Shown here piece by piece: positions 8,872 through 18,100 of a stretch of 26,490 bases of DNA. Location: the IMG/VR virus record IMGVR_UViG_3300031621_000027, positions 1-26,490 of that record, one strand, 5' to 3'. A program made the translations under genes and the position numbers. The notes beneath the pieces were generated by a model. The model saw only the letters and a program-made list of their open reading frames with translations, did no database searches and had not been told where the DNA came from. Position 1 is the first letter of the stretch; every line of letters starts with the position of its first letter. Origin of the DNA: a virus.

Positions 8872-9470
8872 TATGCTACAATTCTATTTAAGGACTTGAG
8901 TTTTTTCTCAAATGACCTTATCATCGCAGTGATGTATTGAGTGTTTTGAAACTTTCCTCCCCTAACTATGTTATCCACCTGTATCCCCTTACTTGATCGA
9001 CTTAAATCTGACTCCTTATTTAAATAATGCCCCAATCCAGAAAGTCCAGACTCTATACCTCTAGCCCAACTCCTACCTTGAGCCCAAGGTAACGGGGTTA
9101 CTCTAAAGATGTCGTCGGGACTTGGGTATAACACATGGCTTTCCGACGATCCGTCCCTCCTTACCACTGTTGAAGTGAGAAAAATATACTCCAAAGCTTG
9201 CCTTATTGGCTCTGTGGGTTTTTGATTTGCCTCAAACCCAATAAATGTAAATAAATTCCCGACTCCACCCAAAGTTCCAGATGTATTGCTTGCGCTTGGT
9301 CCGGCCTCAATCTCTTCAGTAACCTCATGTTTATCAAACTCGGCAATCAATTCTGCCTTCATGACCTCAAACTCACCCTTTACTATGTTTTTTATTTCGC
9401 TGACATATTGAAAAGATTTTCTAAAATCTAATAATTTTGATATATCTTGCTTTGTGTTTCTTATGTACAT
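8871..9470 (-). CDS. Putative tail-completion / neck protein (HK97 gp10- or lambda gpZ-like position, 199 aa)
   Basis: A 199-aa protein with an alpha-helical N-terminus (residues 1-45). A conserved-looking turn region follows (VTEEIEAGPSASNTSGTL, then GNLFTFIGFE), then a helical segment and an Arg/Lys-rich C-terminus. The pattern of a helix, an Asn-x-Ser glycine-rich turn and a basic tail resembles minor tail/neck proteins that sit between the head connector and the tail tube, but this is a resemblance and not an identified family. It has a good ribosome-binding site (GAAGG, 6 nt before the ATG) placed over the end of the preceding gene, from which it is separated by only 2 nt. The next gene starts on its stop codon. 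Confidence 0.8.
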   Translation of the reverse strand: MYIRNTKQDISKLLDFRKSFQYVSEIKNIVKGEFEVMKAELIAEFDKHEVTEEIEAGPSASNTSGTLGGVGNLFTFIGFEANQKPTEPIRQALEYIFLTSTVVRRDGSSESHVLYPSPDDIFRVTPLPWAQGRSWARGIESGLSGLGHYLNKESDLSRSSKGIQVDNIVRGGKFQNTQYITAMIRSFEKKLKSLNRIVA

Positions 9471-9472
9471 AA

Positions 9473-9931
9473 TTAACCTTCGTCTACAGGCTTTAGATAA
9501 AAATTATAATATCTAGGAGAGAATAATCCATGAGGAATTTCGTCGCTTGCTAAAGAAAACTTCCTGTCATCAAATTCACACCTCTTAGCTTCTTTTAAAT
9601 ATTCGTAACCATCTCTTGCTACCTTTATTCTAACTTCCCCAACATGTTTGTCAACTTTTATTTGAGCATTCGTTTCTCCGTCGAACAAGTCTTCATTATG
9701 CCTACCTACATATAATATTCTAGCCTTAAATGTAGCCTCAACGATTTGTCTTTTAATTGAAGAAATTTGACCTTTGGAGTTTTTATAGAGGTAGTTATAA
9801 TAAGGGTCTGTACTTAATATAATCCTTTGTGCGTCTTTTATAAATTTGATATCCCTAGCAAAAGTATCGTGAATGTCGTCAAATATTGACTCAAAAGCCT
9901 CCTTGTCGCTGTCGTTAATTAGTGAACCCAT
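9473..9931 (-). CDS. Putative head-closure / head-tail connector protein (152 aa)
   Basis: First gene of the leftward unit. I place the start at the ATG at 9931 (MGSLINDSD), giving 152 aa. The frame stays open upstream to 10030, but that extension would run across the whole divergent intergenic region and into the opposite gene. The N-terminal half has a helix followed by FARDIKFIKDAQRIIL. The C-terminal half is beta-rich with EVRIKVARDGYEYL, CEFDDRKFSLASDEIP and a final FSPRYYNFYLKPVDEG. That strand pattern, and a place ahead of tail-completion and tube genes, recalls small beta-barrel head-closure proteins. The assignment is tentative. Confidence 0.78.
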   Translation of the reverse strand: MGSLINDSDKEAFESIFDDIHDTFARDIKFIKDAQRIILSTDPYYNYLYKNSKGQISSIKRQIVEATFKARILYVGRHNEDLFDGETNAQIKVDKHVGEVRIKVARDGYEYLKEAKRCEFDDRKFSLASDEIPHGLFSPRYYNFYLKPVDEG

Positions 9932-9986
9932 ATCTTTTTTTACACATAAAGCAATAATATGTGTATGTTTTATTGGTAAAAGGTTT
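9932..9986. promoter_or_regulatory. Divergent promoter region between the leftward and rightward tail units
   Basis: These 55 bases separate the two divergent starts and are very AT-rich, so both transcription units probably begin here or read out from here. On the minus strand, TATTAT (complement of 9954-9959) lies 16 nt from TTTTAC (complement of 9976-9981), a fair -10/-35 pair. On the plus strand, TACACA (9941-9946) and TATGTT (9964-9969) are 17 nt apart, a weaker pair. Both overlap the inverted repeat at 9941-9965. The promoter hexamers are poor matches individually. Confidence 0.45.
9941..9965. promoter_or_regulatory. Inverted repeat TACACATA-N9-TATGTGTA, candidate operator
   Basis: TACACATA (9941-9948) and TATGTGTA (9958-9965) are perfect 8-bp inverted arms around a 9-nt spacer. 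They lie in the middle of the divergent intergenic region and overlap both candidate promoters. A dimeric regulator binding here could control both tail units together. The arms could also form an RNA hairpin in either transcript. Confidence 0.5.
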
Positions 9987-10268
9987 ATGAAAGCAAAAGA
10001 TTTTCTTTCGGATAGAGTTAACGATAGCACTAAAAGTCTGTTTAAGGGCTTCTTGGTTCTTCTTGAGGACCTTCATGCAGAAAACCAAATCGCATTCAAT
10101 AAACTTAAAAAGAATTTACCCGAGCATTCTCTAGTTGTAGATCAAGCTAATTACTTCGATAAAGAGAAAATGCAATACCTAAGAAAGAAAATACTCGACC
10201 TAGGCAATGAGTCTATTAGAGAGTCAAATTCAGATTTAGAAAAATTTACTATAAAATTCAATTTTTAA
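9987..10268 (+). CDS. Small helical hypothetical protein (93 aa), first gene of the rightward unit
   Basis: I use the ATG at 9987 (MKAKDFLSD), preceded by AAAAGG at a short spacing. The frame is open back to 9873, but that longer version would overlap the oppositely oriented gene and read through the promoter region. The 93 residues are mostly charged and predicted helical, with no membrane segment, no cysteine and no motif I recognise. As the leader gene of the tail-assembly and tape-measure unit it might be a small assembly factor or regulator. That is position-based only. Confidence 0.7.
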   Translation: MKAKDFLSDRVNDSTKSLFKGFLVLLEDLHAENQIAFNKLKKNLPEHSLVVDQANYFDKEKMQYLRKKILDLGNESIRESNSDLEKFTIKFNF

Positions 10269-10271
10269 TAT

Positions 10272-10277
10272 TATAAT
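10272..10277 (+). promoter_or_regulatory. Consensus-like -10 hexamer TATAAT within a 14-bp palindrome
   Basis: TATAAT occurs 22 nt before the ATG at 10300, inside the perfect palindrome AATATTATAATATT (10267-10280). No convincing -35 hexamer lies at the usual distance (CTATAA at 10249-10254). It could be an internal promoter or just a product of AT-rich sequence. Confidence 0.25.
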
Positions 10278-10299
10278 ATTTAAATAACTTAATAAAATT

Positions 10300-11148
10300 A
10301 TGTATACAAAATCTAATAAAGAAATATATCGATTCAAGGTATTCCTAGAACAAGAAACGGATGTTGATGTCGACGTTGAGAAAGAGGTTGAAGTTGAGAA
10401 GAAAGTCGAAGTTGAAAAAACTCGCAAGGGAAAAGATGGAAAGACTGAAAAGTATACAGATACCGAGCTCAAGAAGGTAAAAGAAAAACAGATAGTTATA
10501 GAGTCTCGAAAGAGTGTAGAAAAAGTCGAGCAGATCTTTGTTATCAAGCAGCCGACCCGAAGAGAAATGGAAGAGGCTGACATGGAGTACAGTATAGAAA
10601 TGAGTAAGTGTGTCAAGAAGGGAGTCCTAACTAAGGCTATGCTTATGAATAAATACACCGACACAGGAGGAATGCTTAGTGAGAAAGATGCTCAAGAGCT
10701 TTCAAAACTCTACGGAAAACTAGGAGAGCTACAGACTGACTTTACGGCCTTAAATCTAAAGTCTCAAAGTAAAGCTAGCGAATCAAAAAAATCTGAAGTT
10801 TCAAAAGATATGGCTGAACTTAGAAGGACTATAGCTACAGCCGAAACGAATTTTAGTGCCCTTCTTAATCACACCGCAGATACTAGAGCTCAGAACAAGG
10901 TTATTGTTTGGTACCTATTAACTTTGACGAATTTAGAAAAAGACGGAAAGCTTGAATCGTTTTTTACGGGTGAAACTTTTGAAGAGAAAAAAGATCATTT
11001 TTACAAAATGGAAGAGGAAGAGGATGAATTGCTTGAGGTTGTTTATGATAAAATTACAGCCTTTATAAGTTTTTGGTACTTCAGCAGTTCGGCTAGCGAA
11101 TCAGACTTTAAGGATCTAGAAAAAGATATAGAAGAAGGTAGTTTATAA
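10300..11148 (+). CDS. Putative tail-assembly chaperone-like protein (282 aa, charged)
   Basis: This gene and the next sit immediately ahead of the tape measure, the place of the lambda G and GT tail-assembly chaperones. The N-terminus (residues about 18-72) is an extremely charged Glu/Asp/Lys/Val stretch (ETDVDVDVEKEVEVEKK and onward). Then comes IKQPTRREMEEADMEYSIEM, a helical region with KLYGKLGELQTDF, and an acidic C-terminus (EEEEDELLEVVYDK). No signal peptide or membrane segment is seen. The start ATG has an A/T-rich leader without a Shine-Dalgarno sequence. Chaperone function is inferred from position and composition. The reading-frame relation to the next gene does not fit the usual -1 frameshift product of this pair. 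Confidence 0.8.
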   Translation: MYTKSNKEIYRFKVFLEQETDVDVDVEKEVEVEKKVEVEKTRKGKDGKTEKYTDTELKKVKEKQIVIESRKSVEKVEQIFVIKQPTRREMEEADMEYSIEMSKCVKKGVLTKAMLMNKYTDTGGMLSEKDAQELSKLYGKLGELQTDFTALNLKSQSKASESKKSEVSKDMAELRRTIATAETNFSALLNHTADTRAQNKVIVWYLLTLTNLEKDGKLESFFTGETFEEKKDHFYKMEEEEDELLEVVYDKITAFISFWYFSSSASESDFKDLEKDIEEGSL

Positions 11149-11149
11149 T

Positions 11150-12154
11150 GTGGATTCAACCGCATACAGAAAAATCTTTAGAGACATAGTAAAAGGTCGT
11201 TCGGATGTTAAGATAGAAGGATCAAAATACTACATCAAGCACTTGAGTTCAATAGATCAGGTGGACATTGATGAAATTAAAGAAGTTTATTACGATAAAG
11301 CTATCGCTCGAGGAATACCGACTCAAGAAGATCTCCTAAAAGATCTTAAAGTAAACAAAACTTGGACTGATGTAGATGAGCACGAAATAACTACTCAGTT
11401 AAACTTTATTGAGCAGCTTCACAAAAACAAAACTCAGCTTGTATTAAAATCTAAAATCGACAAGCAGAACAAATTAATAAAAGAAGCCCGAGAGAAGGTT
11501 AGAGAGTTAGAAAATAAAAAGCACGAACTAATTGGAGTTAATGCTGAAGATTATTCCGAAAGGCGAGCCAATGATCATTATATAATAAAGAGTTTTTATA
11601 GTGACAAAGAATGCATTAAGCCGCTCTTTCCAGAAGAAAAAGACTATGATTCTTTGTATGCTGACGAAGTAGCTTATTATATTAATTGTTATAATGAAGT
11701 TTTTTATATGTTTGAGGAATTAAAAATTCAAGAAATGATACTTCAAGACTTTTATTATATCTATTTTCCTTTTAGTGATGATACGGTCGGATTCTTCGGT
11801 AAGCCTGTGGTTGAATTAACTTACAACCAATTAAAACTCATAGTTTATACCAAGATATTTAAAAATATTTTTGAAAACAATAAGCATATTCCGGAAAAAA
11901 TCAAAAAAGACCCCGAAGCCTTGCTTGACTATGGAAGTATTTCTGACGATGCCAAGCAAAAAATACAAGATAAATTTAGTGGAGATAAAGATGGCTCAAC
12001 GTTATTTAATGCAACAGAGGAAGATTTTGAGTACGCTGGGCTAGAAAAGCCTAGTGAAAAATCAGGCATATCACTCCAGAAGGCTGCTGAGAAAAAAGGG
12101 GGAAAATTAAGTATGGAAGATTTAATGGAATTAAGTGGCATAACTTCAAAATAA
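11150..12154 (+). CDS. Second putative tail-assembly protein ahead of the tape measure (334 aa, GTG start)
   Basis: The frame starts with GTG at 11150, one nucleotide after the preceding stop. The overlapping ATG at 11148 reads only a short dead-end frame. GAAGG lies 11 nt upstream. The protein is helical and charged, with a coiled-coil-like segment (residues about 95-130, NKLIKEAREKVRELENKKHE), then an aromatic-rich core (EVAYYINCYNEVFYMFEEL, FYYIYFPFSDD) and a Lys/Glu-rich tail ending MEDLMELSGITSK. I do not recognise a family. Position beside the charged upstream protein and before the tape measure suggests a partner in tape-measure folding or tail-tube polymerisation. Confidence 0.8.
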   Translation: MDSTAYRKIFRDIVKGRSDVKIEGSKYYIKHLSSIDQVDIDEIKEVYYDKAIARGIPTQEDLLKDLKVNKTWTDVDEHEITTQLNFIEQLHKNKTQLVLKSKIDKQNKLIKEAREKVRELENKKHELIGVNAEDYSERRANDHYIIKSFYSDKECIKPLFPEEKDYDSLYADEVAYYINCYNEVFYMFEELKIQEMILQDFYYIYFPFSDDTVGFFGKPVVELTYNQLKLIVYTKIFKNIFENNKHIPEKIKKDPEALLDYGSISDDAKQKIQDKFSGDKDGSTLFNATEEDFEYAGLEKPSEKSGISLQKAAEKKGGKLSMEDLMELSGITSK

Positions 12155-12181
12155 GTGTACTTATCCTTCAAGGAATAAGGT

Positions 12182-15100
12182 ATGTCATTAAATGTAAGAA
12201 CAGAACAGGTTGGTCTCGAAGAGTCCATACAGAGTGTAGTCAGGCGAATTAATCGCAGGGGGCTCAGTGTAAAAATTAAATCTTCTGATTTCACTCAGCC
12301 TTTAGGCCGAATAACGCAAAAAGCTAACGAATTCACAAAATCTCTTGAAGCTTCTAATGCTCGAGTTATAGCTTTTGGAGCTTCTGCCGCAATTATCGGG
12401 GGGGTTACTCGAGGCTTTACCGAACTGGTGGGTCAGGCTATAAAGGTTGAAAAAGTTTTGACTGACATTAATGTTGTCTTAGGAACTACCGCTGCAAACT
12501 TATCTAAGTTTGGGGATAGCCTATTTAAGGTTGCGAGAAATACATCTCAAAGTCTAGAGGCTGCAGCCGAAGCCGCTCTGGAGTTTTCTCGTCAAGGTTT
12601 ATCTATGGAGGAAACTTTAAGAAGGACTAACGATGCTCTCATTTTAACTAGATTGACTGGATTAAAAGCCGCTGACTCCGTAAAAGGTTTAACTGCGGCG
12701 GTTAATGGTTTTGCTGATGCAGGACTCAATACTACACAAATTATTAATAAATTAGCAGCAGTAGATGTAAAGTTTGCTGTCGGAGCTGACGACTTGATTA
12801 ATGCTCTAGCTCGAGCAGGCGCGGTAGCTCAAGATGCTGGAGTGAACTTCGATCAGTTAGTGGGAGCTGTAACTTCCGCTCAACAAATTACGGCTCGAGG
12901 GGGAGCTGTTATTGGTAATAGTTTTAAAACAATTTTTACCAGAATACAGAGGGGTAGCACTTTAGATGCCTTAGAGGAGATGGGAATAGCAGTGAGAGAT
13001 ATTAGAGGTAACACTATGCCCGCACTAACAGTCCTTAAAAACCTATCAGATTCCTATAATGATTTAGGAGCCTCAACAAAAGCTGCCGTCGCAGAGCAGG
13101 TTGGTGGAGTTTTTCAAATAAATGTATTAAAAGCTGCATTAAAAGACTTAAATAAAGAAAATTCTTTATACTCTCAAGCTACAAGAATATCAAGCCAAGC
13201 TACAGATCAAGCTCAAAGAAAAAACGAACAACTACAAAAAACAATTTCCGCACTAGCCGCCCAAACAAGCCTAACCCTCCAAGAGCTTGCCTCAAATATT
13301 GGCGACTTAACTTTAGCCCCAGGCATATCACAGATACTAGAGGCTGTAAATTCTTTTGGTGAAGGTTTAAATAACCTATTTGGCAAAAACTCAGAAGGGC
13401 TTGGGGCAGATTTCGCTAAAGGCATAATGAGGGGCCTAGGTAGCGTGTTGGCGGGCCCTGGTGTGGTTTTGGCATTCGGTGTATTTGCAAAACTATTCAG
13501 TAATGCTTTAAAGTTTGCCAAATCCTCATTAAAAGATATACTTGGAATTGTTACAGCTAAAGATAGAGAGCGCGGAATACAAGAGTCTATCGTTATGGCT
13601 ATGTCTCAAAATAAGCAGTTAGCTATTGAGTTAAATAAATACTCTGGCGACAAAACTAAACAAGAGCAAATTATGCTTGGAGTGATAAAAGAGCAGACTC
13701 ATTTTTTAAGACAGCAGCAAAAAATCGCCGCCACTATAGCCCCTGGTTTAGCTAGAGCGGGAGTAAATCAAAGTCTAACTATGGGGAAAAACAGCCGTAG
13801 CAATGCTGAAGGCTTCATTCCCAACTTCTCTTCTAGCTCAGTGACGCCTTACGAAAAAGCAAAAGAAGAAAGTATGGCTGCGAAGGCTGGATACAGGTCA
13901 GGGCAAGTTAAGAAAATGAACATGCTTGGACTTGGCGAGGTAATTTATAACACTAATGAGTCAGTAAAAACGTTCTCAGGAATGAAACAGCCCGCTATTA
14001 TTCCACCTAAAGATAGTAGAGCTGGATCCAAGTATGGCTCTAAATTTATGAATAAGCATGGATTTGACCCCTACTCCCCAGCCGCTTCCGAATCGGAGGG
14101 TAGCTCAAATAACTCAACTTACCATAAAGGCTTTGTGCCTAATTTCGCTTTACCCGCTAGGCAAACAGGCACTATGCTCAATTTACCTAAAGCCAAAATG
14201 TTTGTGCAGCATCCTCGTGATCGTGGCTGGAAAAAAATGGAGTCTCCGCTAGATAATGTTGCTGCGAAGGCTGCTAGGTTAAAACCCATGATATCAGAAT
14301 TAGAAAAGCTTGGAATTACCGCTCTATCTCGAAGTTTTTACTTTGCAAATCAAGACGCATCAGGTAGAACTAGCGGAGCTAGAAAAGTCTCTGACTTGGG
14401 TCGAGGTTTTTCGAACGATGTAGTTGGCTCAGTTTATGAAGAAGGCTTATATAATAACAAAAAAAGCGGATTAAAAGGTAAAGGGTTTATTCGGACAAGT
14501 AACGATTCCTACAAAATTAAAGGGAAAACTGCTACCAAAAAATCAGGCAGTGGAGATGGTCAAGGTGTGGTTGACTTTGTTAGACCTGGCCGGCTACCTA
14601 TAGAAGCCAAACATGGGTATTCTCCAGCCAACTTATTAGCGAAAAGTATTTTTCAAGCTTCAGACAGATCAATTGAAAACTTCCTAAAAACTAAAAATAT
14701 TAATTCCAGCTCTTTCAGAAAAACGAAAGAAGAGAGAGCGTTAAGAACCGCAAATTCACTAAGAGGATTCAAGGGGTCAACCATTGCAGATGCTGAAAAC
14801 TTAGGCTTATACGGAGGGTTTGTTCCAAATTTTGCTGACGATAAAGTTCAACCTGTTAAATCTATATCTAAGATTATTGACGGAGATAGTATAGAAGCTG
14901 ATGTTTTAGTTGGCACTCAAAGAGTTGACCACAGATTACATGGAGTAGATGCAGTAGAAAAAGATCAAGCATATGGAACTAGAGCTACAAGTATAGCTAA
15001 AAACTTTTATAACAATAAAAAGGGAAAAACAAGACTTAGAGATTTTAGAGTTCAAGACGGAAAAGCTGCTTACGGAAGAGGGCTTTTTAAGGATCAAGAA

Positions 15101-18100
15101 TTAGCTAGATCTTTAGTTGAAAAAGGGTATGGAGTTCCTGATGCTGGATACTTAAATAAAGGAGATTACTTTAAGCACCAAAAAATCGCTGAGACAGCTA
15201 AAAGTAAGGGTGTTGGCATATGGAGAGACAAAACTCCAAAAGGGAGATACAAACATCCTAAAGCAAAATTTTACTTACACCAGCAAGGCGTAGTTCAAAA
15301 AACTGACCAATGGAAGGACGTTACTGTTGGCAGCACCAGATTTAAAGGCAGAGGTAATACTAATTTATCGAATAAAAAACATAAAGGTTATGCTGATGGT
15401 GGTAATAAGTTCAGCTATTCTGGACTTATTCCTAATTTTGCTGACTTTAGAACTCGTGGACAAAAGATCCAAGCTGTTTTATCTGACCCCGCAAACAAAG
15501 GCATTAAGTTTAACAACAAACTAAACAATACAAAAACATTTAAGACCCAAGCTAGAGGCGGCATGTTTCACTCAATGTATGTGGAGAGCTATTTAAAGAC
15601 CGGAAATCAATCCGACTTGAATTATTTAGTCAAAGCCGGCTACAACAAACAAGAGTTGATATCTTTACGTCGTCACAAAAAAAGCGGAGGCAGGGTAAAT
15701 GTGCGCGGCAAAGGCTTCGTTCCGAACTTTTTAAAAACACAGGAATTTAGCCGAACTAGTAGAGGTGCATCTCAGTTTAATTCAACTAATGGCCTTGATT
15801 TACAAACCGCCCTATCAGGGGGTAAGGGTTTCAGGCTCTCTAAATTTAACTTCGATAAAGTTAGACAGTTTCTAAACAGCTCTCAATTCAGACAACTCCC
15901 TGAAAACATTCAGACCCAATTATTAAATAAATTAAAAATCCAATCTAAATTTGTTAAAATGGGCGATGTAACTAGACCTTACTTAAAAGGTAAAACATCT
16001 TTTCCTGGTAGAATTGCAGCGTCTTCCGGATTTATACCTAACTTTTCATCACCCCTTGAGGATGCCATATCAAGAGAAAAAGCTGCGGGAATACCCAAGT
16101 CAATGATGAAAATTGAAAGTGATCCCTCTTTGGTTATGCCTGAGAACCCTCTAGGTCTGGGGGTAACGAATACAAGAGACGAGCCTGCTGGTATCAAGCA
16201 AGGAATCAATAGAGCTATAAGTATGGGTATTGACCCAAAAACCCACGGCAGTTCAAATAATTCCACATATGCTTCAGGCATAATTCCGAATTTTGCTCAA
16301 ACACTTGGCCCCGCAACCAATGACTCCAGAGAAAGGGCTGGGTTGGATAAAAGGGCTGCTGCTGCAACGAAAGAGGCTACAGAAGCAACATCAGATCTTA
16401 CGGGTAGACTTTTCGCAATAACCTCTTTGACCTACATGCTTGAGGGAGCTTTTTCAGACATGGAAGGTCAAGCTGGAAGCGCCACAAAAGGTTTTATAGG
16501 TTTGGTCAAGGGAATTAGCCAAGGAGCTCTCGTTTTTGAAGCTCTTGGTCCAATTTCCAAAGGATTCGAAGGGGGTCTGACGAAATTGAGCGATAAGCTC
16601 TCAAGCTCAGGCGGCAAAATTGGAAAAGGCTTCGGAGGCTTAGTCGGAAAAGTTGCCGGAGCTGCGAAAGCTCTACCCTTCCTCGGTGCGGCGGTTGCTG
16701 GCATTATGCCAATATTTGATGCACTTAAACAAAACACTGATTGGTTTGACTCAGGTTTAGATGCTCTAAGGAAGTCTGCCGAAAAAACATCAAAAACAAT
16801 TGATGCCTTAGGGACTGCGATAACTAGTGCTGAAAGTGTCGAGTCAAGCAAAAAAGAACTAACAGAGCTCAACAACTCAGCCATGGCTGGAACCTTCGAA
16901 GGTGAAATGAAAAGATTGAAGTTAAACCAGCAATTAGTAAAAGAGCAGTCCAACCTTGCGGCTCAATCCGGAAAATTAGCCAGTCAATTAGATCTCACTG
17001 AATCAGAAATTAAAGAAATGACATCAGGAACAGCTGCAGGAATGATGAAATTGCAAAAAGCAATGCTTCAGGCTGGACAATCAATAGCTATGAATACAGC
17101 AGTATCCAGCCTAATTACGGCAACTGAAGGCAATGGTGATTGGGTTGGCGATGATGGAAAAGACCCGCTTCAAGCTAGCATTGAAAAAACGAATATTGCA
17201 AACATGGTAGCTACCTCCACTAACGACAAGGATATAGACTCTGAATTTCAATCATTGCTAAACACCTTAAGCGGAGTTGAAAAAGAAATGAAGGAAAGAG
17301 TAGGGCCTAAAGGAACGGGAGGTCAACAATCGGGCCTCAGTATAAGGATAGCAAAGAGGCGATTCGCAGAAAATGACGACTTAAGTCCAATACTTAAAAT
17401 GCAAGTTCAGGCTGCCTTAAAAGGCAAACTTTCTATCGAAAAACTTAAAAAGCACTTCGAAGATCAAAGGAAAATCGTAAAAGAATTAAATAACAACGAA
17501 GAAGAAAAGTTAAAAATAGGCGAAGGAGAACTTGAGTACGGAAGAGAGACAAAAAAACTAAAACAATCTATTGCGAACTCTCTTGCAATGCGACTCAAGC
17601 AAGCTAAGTTTGATTTACAATTTTCAAAAAAAGAACAATCAATGACTGCCGACTCTGTTGCTTTTAGGGTTAAATATAATGAATCTTTAGGAAAGTTAAC
17701 TGGAGCTCAAAAAGTTCAAGAAGCTATGACCGCAAAGGAACTTAAGCTCCAACAAGACTTTGCAAATACTCAACAAGAAATAACAGACAAATACTCAGCC
17801 GAAGGAAATAAATTCATATCCAGTCTATTTAAAAAACCTACAGGAGTAATAGCTCCAAAACTCAGGCAGTCCACAGGTGTAGAAGGTGAGGAAGACGAAA
17901 AGGTTTTTAGTAAAAGCAAGGAACAATTAAGAGTTAAACTAAAGAAGACTTCTAATTCTGAAGCTCTCCATGATCTACCAGAAGTTCAAAAATCCTTAAG
18001 AGAATTCATGACAAAGCTTCCAAAAATAGAAAGTGGACCTAGAATTGAAGCTGAATTTGAAAAATTCTTAACAGGCATCCAAGACTTAAATGTCCAAGAA

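Larger units (their letters stand above)
13811..16297 (+). other. Array of seven G[FLI][VI]PNF motifs partitioning the tape measure
   Basis: GFIPNFS, GFVPNFA, GFVPNFA, GLIPNFA, GFVPNFL, GFIPNFS and GIIPNFA start at residues 544, 650, 879, 1081, 1178, 1283 and 1366. They lie between compact segments of about 75-220 residues. The motif is far more conserved than the sequence between copies, so it looks functional: a linker, a processing site or a binding site to tube or chaperone. Two copies also share the preceding SSNNSTY. Confidence 0.85.

Noticed and set aside
9873-9986. N-terminal extension of the 93-aa protein back to 9873
   Set aside because: It would overlap the divergent gene and cover the promoter-like region. 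The internal ATG at 9987 has a purine-rich site directly upstream.
9932-10030. N-terminal extension of the 152-aa putative head-closure protein to 10030
   Set aside because: Would run across the divergent intergenic region and overlap the opposite gene; the extra residues look like translated non-coding sequence.
11110-11160. Programmed -1 frameshift joining the two chaperone-position genes, as in lambda G/GT
   Set aside because: The second frame is offset by +1, not -1, and no in-frame slippery heptamer was seen near the end of the first gene. The second gene has its own GTG start one base after the stop.
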